64,000 nucleotides of DNA from Variovorax sp. PAMC 28711 (GTDB lineage: Bacteria; Pseudomonadota; Gammaproteobacteria; Burkholderiales; Burkholderiaceae_C): NCBI RefSeq assembly GCF_001577265.1, contig NZ_CP014517.1:1479001-1543000 (forward strand), given 5' to 3'. The position numbers and the translations under genes were made by a program. The stretch's first letter is position 1. The number at the start of each line of letters is the position of its first letter. This document shows positions 18,301-26,542 of this stretch, one piece after another. The notes under the pieces were generated by a model, which did no database searches, was not told the DNA's origin, and was given only the letters and a program-made list of their open reading frames with translations.

Positions 18301-19314
18301 CCCCTTGCACAACAGAGGTGATCCCATTCGCTTGGTTGGCTTCATACGCAAGCCGACACCCGCAAAGGAGATCAGCCCGATGAGAACGCCGCACCAGAGG
18401 GTGACACATCGCGTTGCGATTGCGATTGCAACTGCATCCCCCTTCTTGGCGCCCTGCACCATCAGCTGAAACACCAGCGATGCCTCCATGGTCCCGAGCC
18501 CTCCCGGCACCATGCTCGCGGCGCCGAGCAGCGTGGCATTCACAAATATCTCCACCGCCGTCGCCGGCTGCAACGACAGGCTCACCCCTGTACAAAGCAC
18601 GGTGAACACTGCAGCTTGGATGCCAAAGGCCAACGCGGCCAGCAGGGTGAACAAAGCCGCATTGCGCAGCGTCCACAGCTGCGCCCATTGCCCTAGCGCC
18701 TCGACGACCACACGCCCGGGCGCGAAGCCCCATCTGCTTGCAACCGCCGTTGCACGACCAAACATCAGCGGGCTTCGAACCAGATGACAAAGAGCAAAAC
18801 TGCCCCCCAGGACGACGCCCATCACGACACCCACGAAATTTAACGAACATCGTACAAGCAGACCTGCAACGGCCCCGAGCAGGCACACGCCGAGCACGTC
18901 CGATAACCGATCGGCTAAGAACGCACCAAGGCTTTTGGAAAGAGGCACCCCCATAGGCAGCAAGAACAGCGATCGGACGGTTTCACCTAGCTTGCCCGGC
19001 GAGGTGGTGAGTGCCAAGCCCGAGAGGTAGATCGCGAAGTTGATGCCAGGGGGCACGCTATTCCCCAGGCACCGCAGCGCCACATGCCACCGAACGAACC
19101 GGATCACGTGGGCGGTGCTGGCAACGAACGCCGCGCCCACCAACAACAGCCAACTCAGCCGGACCAGCGCGCTGGTCACTTCGTCCCAACCGCTCCAGAC
19201 CATGCCGCCGAGGCTCAAGGCGGCGCCCAGAAGCACGAACAGGATCAGCCAGCGCAGCAGCTGGTACATCGGCCTGCTCAGCAACTGAGTCGTATCGACA
19301 CCCGGTGTGTTCAC
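18280..19314 (-). CDS. lysylphosphatidylglycerol-synthase-TM / flippase-like membrane protein
   Basis: A 344-residue polytopic membrane protein of the UPF0104 / LPG_synthase_TM family, with about eight helices. Family marks are SPGKLGETVRSLFLL near residue 92, GAFLADRLSDVLGV near residue 118 and the late MVPGGLGTMEASLVFQLM near residue 285. Members are membrane parts of MprF-type enzymes or stand-alone proteins suspected to move or help use lipid-linked sugars. The GTG at 19314 forms a GTGA overlap with the stop of the GtrA gene. It is the last gene of the long minus-strand operon. A role in flipping polyprenyl-phosphate sugars is an inference from context. Confidence 0.82.
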   Translation of the reverse strand: MNTPGVDTTQLLSRPMYQLLRWLILFVLLGAALSLGGMVWSGWDEVTSALVRLSWLLLVGAAFVASTAHVIRFVRWHVALRCLGNSVPPGINFAIYLSGLALTTSPGKLGETVRSLFLLPMGVPLSKSLGAFLADRLSDVLGVCLLGAVAGLLVRCSLNFVGVVMGVVLGGSFALCHLVRSPLMFGRATAVASRWGFAPGRVVVEALGQWAQLWTLRNAALFTLLAALAFGIQAAVFTVLCTGVSLSLQPATAVEIFVNATLLGAASMVPGGLGTMEASLVFQLMVQGAKKGDAVAIAIATRCVTLWCGVLIGLISFAGVGLRMKPTKRMGSPLLCKGADTSLK

Positions 19315-19706
19315 GCTTTCTTGAACGTCAGCATCCGGTGCCCGAAATAGCTCGTCGCCACCGGGACCAGAACCCCCACCAGATGCGCGGTGGCTTCGGC
19401 CTGGGCCACGACGCCGAGGCTTGGCAGAATCCAGCGAGCCAGGACCAGGCTGATGAGCAGGGTCTGTATCACCGCCAGAAGGTTGACGGCGACGAACTTG
19501 GCAACCTGCGGCCCCAATGCCCCGCTCCCGGCGGAGAACACATGCTGTCGCATGAGGACGAAGGCGACGCTCATCCCGACCAGGTAAGCCAGCACGATCG
19601 CCGGCCCATAGCTCAGCCAGATGCTGAACAGGAAACGCGATCCGTAGTTCGCTGCAGCGGCAATGCCGCCGGCGACAAGGAACCGGATGAACTGCGAACT
19701 CAGCAT
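19311..19706 (-). CDS. GtrA family membrane protein
   Basis: A 131-residue protein with four hydrophobic helices. It starts FIRFLVAGGIAAAANYGSRF and ends TSYFGHRMLTFKK, both typical of GtrA, a family linked to translocation of polyprenyl-phosphate sugars (GtrA of phage serotype conversion) and to the mycobacterial Rv3789 beside dprE1/dprE2. The start at 19706 overlaps the previous stop by seven bases. In this operon with UbiA, DprE1-like and DprE2-like enzymes, it is a natural candidate to flip or organise the lipid-linked pentose. Family call is firm, role is inferred. Confidence 0.88.
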   Translation of the reverse strand: MLSSQFIRFLVAGGIAAAANYGSRFLFSIWLSYGPAIVLAYLVGMSVAFVLMRQHVFSAGSGALGPQVAKFVAVNLLAVIQTLLISLVLARWILPSLGVVAQAEATAHLVGVLVPVATSYFGHRMLTFKKA

Positions 19707-21016
19707 GCCGGCATGTCCGTCCCGGCGGCGGCGGACGTTGCAAGTTTGCGTCCGAAGCCAATGCTCTCCGAGATGCCGCGATCTTCGGGGTAGTAGTACG
19801 ACGTGTCCGCGACCCACAGGCCCTTCACCGGCAACATCGCGGGCGGCAGACGATCCAGATAGCCTGGGTCGCAGATGGGTTGCGCATACCGATAGCGGCT
19901 GGCCCGCATGTCGATGAAATCGTCCGGTGTGAGGTCGGGGTTGATCTTCATGCAGTACTTCCTGACCTTGGCCAGGAAGACTTCGTCGGCATCCTTGAAC
20001 TTGGGGTGTTCGCCGGGCATGTAGAACGGCACGTACAGCACATGCGGGTCGAGAGGCCGGAGGTTGCTGTATTCGACCAACCCGGGGATGTCCATTTCCG
20101 GGTCATTGATGTTGAGCCAGAAGTTTTCCGTAAGCGGCTTGCGCAACTTCGCGATCACACAAACGACGGCGATGTTCTTGAGCGCGGCAAACGCATCGAG
20201 GGTCGATGCCGGCAGCCTGGGGATCAACCTCGGCACATAAGGCAGCGGAACGGTGCTCACGACCTTGTCGAAGGCTTCGAAGCCTGCGGCGGTCCTGACA
20301 CCCTTGACCTCCCCGTTATCGATGACCACCTCGGAGGCCGGCGTCGAGAGGCGAAGCTCTCCGCCGCGGGTCTCTATTGCGGACTTCAGCGCATCGAGCA
20401 GGGTTTGCGAGCCACCTTCCAGATAGCCAAGCTTTTCCTTGAACAAACTGTAGCGCGAGCGTCCGATCCGGCGGATGCGGCTCCAGATCCATGCAGCCGA
20501 AAGGTTGGAGCTGTAGTCGTAGAACTTGTAGTCGAACAAACGCCGCCACAGCACTTCGTACGCTTCCGTGCCGACCCAGCGCTTGATCCAGACGATGGCA
20601 TCCTCATGGTCCAGCGGCTTCCAGTCGTTTCGCTTGGTCGACAGAAACGCATGCAGTCCGTAGCGAAACTTGGCGACCCAGCCGAGGCCCTTGAAGGTCA
20701 GCAACGCCATCGGGTTGCCCCAGGGCTGCAACCGGTTTTGATACCAGTAGCCCATCTTGGTCGCGACCCATTTCATTTTTCCGGCCAGCCCCAACTCGCC
20801 AATCACCTGCAGAAACGCGCTGTCCGAGATGCAGTGGAAGTGGTAGTAGCGCTCGATCTGCAGGCCGCTGAAATCAAATGCCGCCGTCATGCCGCCCACG
20901 CGGTCGTCGGCTTCGAAGATCACGGGCCGATGACCATCCAGCGCCAGTTGGTAGGCAACCGCCAGCCCCATGGGGCCGGCACCGAGCACGGCAATACGTT
21001 GTTGTGGTTGGGTCAT
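19700..21016 (-). CDS. FAD-dependent amine-oxidase-like oxidoreductase
   Basis: A 438-residue flavoprotein of the protoporphyrinogen-oxidase / amine-oxidase fold. The N-terminal dinucleotide motif is AVLGAGPMGLAVAYQL with the following EADDRVGGMT, residues about 8 to 45. The C-terminal FAD segment is GLWVADTSYYYPEDRGISESIGFG. Such proteins are frequent in surface-sugar loci next to NAD-dependent epimerases and GtrA proteins, but their substrate is not known to me. The neighbouring NAD-dependent protein ends three bases upstream, so the two probably act together. UDP-galactopyranose mutase is an alternative for this fold, but its characteristic motifs are not seen. Confidence 0.78.
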   Translation of the reverse strand: MTQPQQRIAVLGAGPMGLAVAYQLALDGHRPVIFEADDRVGGMTAAFDFSGLQIERYYHFHCISDSAFLQVIGELGLAGKMKWVATKMGYWYQNRLQPWGNPMALLTFKGLGWVAKFRYGLHAFLSTKRNDWKPLDHEDAIVWIKRWVGTEAYEVLWRRLFDYKFYDYSSNLSAAWIWSRIRRIGRSRYSLFKEKLGYLEGGSQTLLDALKSAIETRGGELRLSTPASEVVIDNGEVKGVRTAAGFEAFDKVVSTVPLPYVPRLIPRLPASTLDAFAALKNIAVVCVIAKLRKPLTENFWLNINDPEMDIPGLVEYSNLRPLDPHVLYVPFYMPGEHPKFKDADEVFLAKVRKYCMKINPDLTPDDFIDMRASRYRYAQPICDPGYLDRLPPAMLPVKGLWVADTSYYYPEDRGISESIGFGRKLATSAAAGTDMPAC

Positions 21017-21019
21017 GGC

Positions 21020-21952
21020 CTAGAAGTCCAGCACAACTTTGCTGTAGACGGGGTGATTGAAGGTTTCATTGATCGCTTCGGCAAAAGGCGTGCTGCGAAC
21101 GCCGAACATTCCCGGCCAATCGACGACCTCGAACTCGTCCTTGGCGACCAAGGCCTGCAACTGCTGCGTCGTGAACGGCGGATTCTTGTCGAACAACGCC
21201 CAAACCCACAACAGGGCATAGAACAAGCCATAGGGAATCCTGACGATCCTTGCCTTGGCGCCGGTTGCGCGCTTGATCTCGCGAATGATGTCGATGTAGT
21301 CGACTTTTTCGTGCCCCGAGATGTTGAACGTACCCTGTCTTACGTTGTTCTCGATGCAGCTGATGATCACGTTACAGAAGTCACCCACGTAGAGCGGTTG
21401 ACGCATGAAGCGCCCGTCGCCTGGCACCGGAAACACCGGCTGCTTGGCCATGAAGCGCGAAAGCCAGCCCAGGTGCTTGCGGTCGAACCAGCCGAACATC
21501 AGCGTGGGTCGAAGGATCGGGCACTCGATTCCGCTCGCGAGAACCATTTTTTCCTGCTCTTTTTTCGAGCGCGTGTAGAAGTCGTCGGCCACCGATTCAA
21601 CGACCGAAGAGCTGATGTGAATCAGTTGCGGAACCTTGTGCTTTCGAATTTCTTCAAGCACTAGGTGCGTGGAGGTCACGTTGTTGTCCACGAACTCCTG
21701 ATAGTGAATGCCGCCGATCTGGGCCTGAAGCATGACCACCACCGATGCGCCTTCGAAGTGGCGCTGCCAGTAGCCGGGCTTCGACAGATCGGCCAGTTCG
21801 ACGACGACGTCGGGCTGCACGCTCTTGAGCGTTGCCAGATTTTCTTTGTGCTTGTCGATAACGACGATGTGCGAGTAGCCCTTTGCGCGCAAACGGGCGA
21901 CGAGATTTTGACCAACCAAGCCGGCGCCGCCTGGCAAAACAATTTTATTCAT
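21020..21952 (-). CDS. NAD-dependent epimerase/dehydratase family protein
   Basis: A 310-residue extended short-chain dehydrogenase. The Rossmann motif is VLPGGAGLVGQNLVARL (residues 5 to 21), slightly unusual because the common TGGxGxxG is replaced by PGGAGLVG. The catalytic-type YTRSK follows near residue 125 after the ISSSVVES strand. It modifies a nucleotide sugar or a lipid-linked sugar. No family-specific substrate motif is recognised. It could supply the 4-reductase step missing next to gmd, but that is speculative. The ATG at 21952 is preferred to an upstream in-frame TTG because homology starts there. A lower-GC stretch begins just upstream. Confidence 0.75.
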   Translation of the reverse strand: MNKIVLPGGAGLVGQNLVARLRAKGYSHIVVIDKHKENLATLKSVQPDVVVELADLSKPGYWQRHFEGASVVVMLQAQIGGIHYQEFVDNNVTSTHLVLEEIRKHKVPQLIHISSSVVESVADDFYTRSKKEQEKMVLASGIECPILRPTLMFGWFDRKHLGWLSRFMAKQPVFPVPGDGRFMRQPLYVGDFCNVIISCIENNVRQGTFNISGHEKVDYIDIIREIKRATGAKARIVRIPYGLFYALLWVWALFDKNPPFTTQQLQALVAKDEFEVVDWPGMFGVRSTPFAEAINETFNHPVYSKVVLDF

Positions 21953-22014
21953 CAAAAAACTCTTTGAGGAAAGCAAGAAATATCAAATCAACAACGATTT
22001 CGGTGAAAGCGAAT

Positions 22015-23841
22015 TCAAGAACGGTTGCGCGCGGCGCCTCCAAATCCGTTCACGGCATGTCTTATTACAAAAAAGACAGGGATCAATACCAACAAACCGA
22101 CAAACACGCTGTCAGCTATCGGAGGCGATAAGGAATTCGAACTTGACAATTCCTGTTGTTCATTCAGCGGAATGTAAAGAGAAATCGATACCAGCAACTG
22201 ACAGGAAAACAGCACCCAAGCGACTAACGGCTTCCACGCGAAGCACAATAAAAAACTCCCCGCCAGAGCAAACATCACAACTGCGAGGCTCCCCTGGTGA
22301 ATAGTCGTGGCGCCGCGCTCGTACATTGCGCAAGTCCAGATCGTCACAATCAAAACACTTAAGCTAAAGAGTTTTTTTGCCGCAGTCATTTCATCGCTCG
22401 AAGAAAATCGCTGCCCGAAAGCGAATAGCAGCGGAGCCCAAGCAAAAAAACCCAGCACTGCGGCCAAACTATAAAACTGCCCGCCGCGCAATTGCACGGC
22501 ATCAGAGCTCGATAATTGAAGAGATAGCGCTTTGACCTGAAGCAACGGCCACTGCCAAGACAGTCCGGCCATCGCACTAATTTGGCTCAACTTGGTAGAG
22601 AAAAATTCCTTCAAAGTCATAGTTCGATAGGCATCTTCAAGTGCGATTGAGAGTGATCGTGCATCAATATCGATTACTCCTGCCAAATGCCATTTAAGCA
22701 ATCGATCGCCGGGCGGATCAAAATAATGCTGATAAAGGCTCCAAGGCAGAAGCATTGCAAGTCCAACCAAGATCGCAGCAATCAGGAATTTGATGCTCGG
22801 TATCTTCCAGGTTATCAATGCATAAAGCCCCAAGCCAGCAAGCGCAAAAAAACTGCCCCCATGACAAAGAATCGCCAAAGCCGCATTGCATCCCAACAGC
22901 GCACCAATCCGAACATTCGACAATTGCATTCGATCACTTTTAAAAACGAATCCAGCAATCAAGGCCAAATGGAAGACTGGCAGTAACTTCGGCCACACAA
23001 AAATTCCATGTACAAATGCAAATCCCGAAATTGCACACAAAGCCACTGCACCAATGACGGCGCTGCGGCGGATTTTCATGGAGTTCAATAAAATCCATAG
23101 TCCAGCAAGCCAGAATGCTTGCAAAATCGTGCTCTGAATTTGGTAGCTCAGTTCCTCTTGCACCCAAGACCAAGGCAGCTGGCTTAGCCCTAAGGTGGAA
23201 AATAAAAAATAGCCAGACTGCAGCGGCGGACGGTCACTGCCCAACCAGTCACCGAACATTGGCGATTGATAGTTATTGGCCAGTACATTTTTAGCAAATA
23301 GGAATGGCAATTCGTTGTCGAATGGCAGTGCATGGCTGAATCTCGATCTCGCAATTTCAAGTGGCTGATCGATTGCACCTGATGGAGAGATGGCAGCAAT
23401 CAATAAGACTGCGGCATAAACCAGACACAAGCCGAACGGCAACAAAAATCGCTTGCAAATTTGTCGTTGCGAAAAGGTCAATCGCCTTGCTGATCTCCAT
23501 CCAACTGCAAGTGCCGCAATCAGCGCCGACAGCAGCAAAACATGTGCAAATACCGGATCGAAGAACAGGCACCAAAACGACAGATACGCACAGACGCCAC
23601 TTACTGTTCCTCCCCATAAGGCCAAAAGTATCGGATCGTCGATTCCACGATGAAGCGCATCGAGCACAGCGGCGATGAACGGCAATGCCAATATGACGCC
23701 GTGCCACACGAGCATGACAACGATGGTCTGTGTCACGGCGGAGCTGCTCACCAAGAGCGTACCGCCGAGCAAGACGAAGGTCGCCCATCCGACAACAGAC
23801 GCACGAGCGCGCAACATAGATGACTCAGGAATTGCGGTCAC
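22015..23841 (-). CDS. large polytopic membrane protein, GT-C glycosyltransferase-like
   Basis: A 608-residue protein with about a dozen hydrophobic helices and no known-name match. The first periplasmic-type loop (about residues 160 to 210) contains DNELPFLFAKNVL and GDWLGSDRPPLQSGYFL. This acidic plus DRPPL pattern is typical of GT-C enzymes that use polyprenyl-phosphate sugars. The GTG at 23841 makes a GTGA overlap with the stop of the next membrane protein upstream; an ATG at 23817 is the alternative. The gene is clearly poorer in G and C than its flanks. With UbiA, DprE1-like and DprE2-like genes in the same operon, it is a candidate pentofuranosyltransferase, but no activity can be read directly. 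Confidence 0.65.
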   Translation of the reverse strand: MTAIPESSMLRARASVVGWATFVLLGGTLLVSSSAVTQTIVVMLVWHGVILALPFIAAVLDALHRGIDDPILLALWGGTVSGVCAYLSFWCLFFDPVFAHVLLLSALIAALAVGWRSARRLTFSQRQICKRFLLPFGLCLVYAAVLLIAAISPSGAIDQPLEIARSRFSHALPFDNELPFLFAKNVLANNYQSPMFGDWLGSDRPPLQSGYFLFSTLGLSQLPWSWVQEELSYQIQSTILQAFWLAGLWILLNSMKIRRSAVIGAVALCAISGFAFVHGIFVWPKLLPVFHLALIAGFVFKSDRMQLSNVRIGALLGCNAALAILCHGGSFFALAGLGLYALITWKIPSIKFLIAAILVGLAMLLPWSLYQHYFDPPGDRLLKWHLAGVIDIDARSLSIALEDAYRTMTLKEFFSTKLSQISAMAGLSWQWPLLQVKALSLQLSSSDAVQLRGGQFYSLAAVLGFFAWAPLLFAFGQRFSSSDEMTAAKKLFSLSVLIVTIWTCAMYERGATTIHQGSLAVVMFALAGSFLLCFAWKPLVAWVLFSCQLLVSISLYIPLNEQQELSSSNSLSPPIADSVFVGLLVLIPVFFVIRHAVNGFGGAARNRS

Positions 23842-25778
23842 AGGATGCGTTCCTGAACTGCATCGCCCAGAGCTTTGGCGGCGGTTGGCCGCAAACAAAC
23901 CAAGAACAGCAAGCCCGCTGCAGCCACCCCGATTGCGAGGAACGTCCCATAGCTGGCGAGCAAGCTCGACACCAATCGGTCCAGTCGCCCGGCGGGGACA
24001 GGTTGGCTAACCGCGAACCACCCCTTTGCACTGCTGTCGACAAGGCGAATAACAAACGGCTCATTTGGCCGAACAGAGATATAGCGTTCGACCCATGCTT
24101 CGCGCGGGTCCGTTGCAAAACGCAATTGCCTCACTCTGCTTCCCTGAATGATGTCTATGCGCCCTGCTGTTGCCGGATAGCCCGCAACTTTGAGTGCGAA
24201 TACACCGCCTGTTCGCGTTGATGCCACAGGCAGGTCGTACTTGATGTAAGTTTCCCCGGTCGCAGCATCGCCCTTGGCTCCGTAGCTGCCCAAGAACTCG
24301 CAGTGACACGGCGGCACACTCACATATGCCCCACCTCGGTCGAAAACAGATTCAGTGGCTGGCGCAATTGCGGCAGGCTGCAAAGGCATCTGAATAATCT
24401 TCGGCAGAAAGCGACGTATGTCGGGTGAGTCAAGCAATCCTGCCAAACGATCGGCATCCGGATACGGCAACCTCAGAAAAGGCAACGCGCGAAATTTGGC
24501 AGAGTCTTTGTCGATAAGGTAGGTTTTTACGTTCGATTCTTGAACAGAAGTCGTGTATCTCTTTCCATCCAAGATGGTGGGTAGCTCATCAGCGGCATCT
24601 GCAAGGGCGCTCACTGTTGCCAGAATCCAGCAGCATCCGCCGATCACGGCAATGATTCGAAGCCATCTCTGCGACATGGTGCAGATCGCGACAAGAGCTG
24701 CAAAGTTGACCAACACTCCCATCGCATGCAGGTCCAGATAGCGCGAAGACAGCGCATCGTTCGAGCGTCCGTATGCAACGGCAACCGCCTGCCCCCCGAA
24801 CCAGACCGTCAGAGCGACGAGAAACCAAACGGGGTTGCTGCGCGCAGGTCGTTTCCAGATCACGCAACAGACAAGCACGAGCGCTGGAAGATTCCTCGCA
24901 GTTACGAGCAACCATTCCATGAGCGATGGCCATTCGTTGGCAGCCGCTTTGAGGGCTTCAGGGGAAATCTGAAAAGGCCATGCGAGGACGAGATTCAAAG
25001 CCTTGAAGAAATGCTTTGCGTCCGAAGCCTTGAGTTGGGCATGAAGTTCCAACACAGGAGTCGTGAGGACGCCCGCCATAAAGAGAACAAGGAGCAACAA
25101 AGCGCCAGCCAGTTCTTGCTTGTCCCTGGACACGAAGATGAAGCGCAAAAGCAAAATCACCGATGCTGCCGCGAGTGCGAATACGCCCGAGGCCAGCGAA
25201 AAATAGGCCATGACGGCGCTTGCAATGCCGAACCACCACCAACGACCGAACGTTGGCGAGATGGTAAGCCACCAGATCGACAAAACACTGAACAGCAAGA
25301 CGAAATAGAACTGCGCCTGAAAGCCGGTCAGCGTGTTTTCCCAGCCGAACGGGATGCCGAAGAGCAGCAGCGTGAAGAGCAGCAATGCCGCAAGCGATCT
25401 TTCGTTCGCAGCCTTACTCATCAACCAGACAGACGTCCCCAACGCAAGCGCGTGCAGAGCGGCATTGACCACCATTTCAAGCAGCGGACTCCACAACCCA
25501 TTGATTTGCAGCAACAACAGTCCGAGGATCCGCGTCGTGAGGATGCGATGTTCGTTATGAGGGGCGAATAAGTCGAGCCATGAGAAGGCCCCACGCAGAT
25601 ACGGCTGGTACAAGTGCGCAGCTTCTGCGTCCCATTGGTCCCAAAACGGCACTTCGTTTCCATAGGAATGGATGAGCCACAGCTTCAACCCAAGCAAAGT
25701 CGCCGCAAACGCAACGAACTGAAGCAGCAGCGCAAACCGCCTCGGCACAGAAGACCGCACATCGTCATTCGTCAACAC
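23838..25778 (-). CDS. large polytopic membrane protein with C-terminal soluble domain, GT-C-like
   Basis: A 646-residue protein. After one helix the first loop reads GNEVPFWDQWDAEAAHLY and then APHNEHRILTTRI, the acidic loop expected for a GT-C active site facing the periplasm. About ten further helices follow. From about residue 450 comes a soluble, probably beta-rich domain (KYDLPVASTRTGGVFALKVAGYP), and a last helix lies near the C-terminus. Large GT-C proteins with a C-terminal beta domain include arabinofuranosyltransferases, although I do not claim a sequence match. The start is a GTG at 25778, seven bases after the dprE2-like stop. It overlaps the downstream membrane protein gene as GTGA. 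Confidence 0.68.
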   Translation of the reverse strand: MLTNDDVRSSVPRRFALLLQFVAFAATLLGLKLWLIHSYGNEVPFWDQWDAEAAHLYQPYLRGAFSWLDLFAPHNEHRILTTRILGLLLLQINGLWSPLLEMVVNAALHALALGTSVWLMSKAANERSLAALLLFTLLLFGIPFGWENTLTGFQAQFYFVLLFSVLSIWWLTISPTFGRWWWFGIASAVMAYFSLASGVFALAAASVILLLRFIFVSRDKQELAGALLLLVLFMAGVLTTPVLELHAQLKASDAKHFFKALNLVLAWPFQISPEALKAAANEWPSLMEWLLVTARNLPALVLVCCVIWKRPARSNPVWFLVALTVWFGGQAVAVAYGRSNDALSSRYLDLHAMGVLVNFAALVAICTMSQRWLRIIAVIGGCCWILATVSALADAADELPTILDGKRYTTSVQESNVKTYLIDKDSAKFRALPFLRLPYPDADRLAGLLDSPDIRRFLPKIIQMPLQPAAIAPATESVFDRGGAYVSVPPCHCEFLGSYGAKGDAATGETYIKYDLPVASTRTGGVFALKVAGYPATAGRIDIIQGSRVRQLRFATDPREAWVERYISVRPNEPFVIRLVDSSAKGWFAVSQPVPAGRLDRLVSSLLASYGTFLAIGVAAAGLLFLVCLRPTAAKALGDAVQERIL

Positions 25779-25784
25779 GCGCTC

Positions 25785-26531
25785 CTACAAACTCAGGCGC
25801 TTGAATATCGCAGTCGGCACGAGCCGGATGATCAGCATGATCAAAGCCCAGAACCACGGTGTGTAGAGGACATTGCGACGCGCGTTGACGGCCTTCTCGA
25901 TGTCGGCCGCCACGCGATCGGGCGTTGCAGTGAGTGCTGCCGGCAGGTCGAGTTCCGCTGTCATGGGCGTGGCGACGAAACCGGGCTTGATCGTCAGCAC
26001 ATGCACGCCCTTCTTGAACAGTTGCGCGCGCAGGCCCGAAGCAAAAGCGTCCACTGCTGCCTTAGCAGCGCCGTAGACGTAGTTGCTTTGACGGCCACGA
26101 TCGCCCGCGACCGAGCCGATGACGGCCAGCACGCCATTGCCTTGCGTCTCGAAATGCCCGGCTAACGCGAGCATGCAGGCCACTGCACTTTCGCCATTGG
26201 TGCGGAACTGCTCCACCGCATAGGGCAGATCGCGTTGGGCCCTAGCCTGATCGGGCAAGGTGCCGTGCGCAACGAGCGCGAGGTCGACGGTGCCCAACGT
26301 GCTCCAGGCAAAGCTTGCGATCTCTGGCAACGACTCGGTGTCATGCCCTTCCCAAACCCTCGTCTGCACGCCAGTCGCGCCGCGCGCGATCAGATCGGCG
26401 GCGATGACATCCAGCTTCGCCTGATTGCGCGCGACCAGCACGAAGTTGCTGCCATGCGCCGCATAGCGCCGGGCCACCGCTTCGGCAATGCCGGAGCTGG
26501 CGCCAATGATGAGTACGTTTTTTTTGTTCAT
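25785..26531 (-). CDS. DprE2-like SDR reductase of lipid-linked 2-keto-pentose
   Basis: A 248-residue short-chain dehydrogenase. The cofactor site is IIGASSGIAEAVARRY (residues 8 to 23), the catalytic serine region is VIGSVAGDRGRQSN, and the Tyr-Lys pair is YVYGAAK near 151-157. The C-terminal membrane-associating tail IRLVPTAIFKRLSL closely resembles the tail of mycobacterial DprE2. DprE2 reduces the 2-keto intermediate to give polyprenyl-phospho-D-arabinofuranose. The DprE1-like oxidase gene is 11 bases upstream, which supports the role strongly. The start is the ATG at 26531; upstream codons of the same frame overlap the oxidase gene. Confidence 0.85.
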   Translation of the reverse strand: MNKKNVLIIGASSGIAEAVARRYAAHGSNFVLVARNQAKLDVIAADLIARGATGVQTRVWEGHDTESLPEIASFAWSTLGTVDLALVAHGTLPDQARAQRDLPYAVEQFRTNGESAVACMLALAGHFETQGNGVLAVIGSVAGDRGRQSNYVYGAAKAAVDAFASGLRAQLFKKGVHVLTIKPGFVATPMTAELDLPAALTATPDRVAADIEKAVNARRNVLYTPWFWALIMLIIRLVPTAIFKRLSL

Positions 26532-26542
26532 GATCAAACCAT

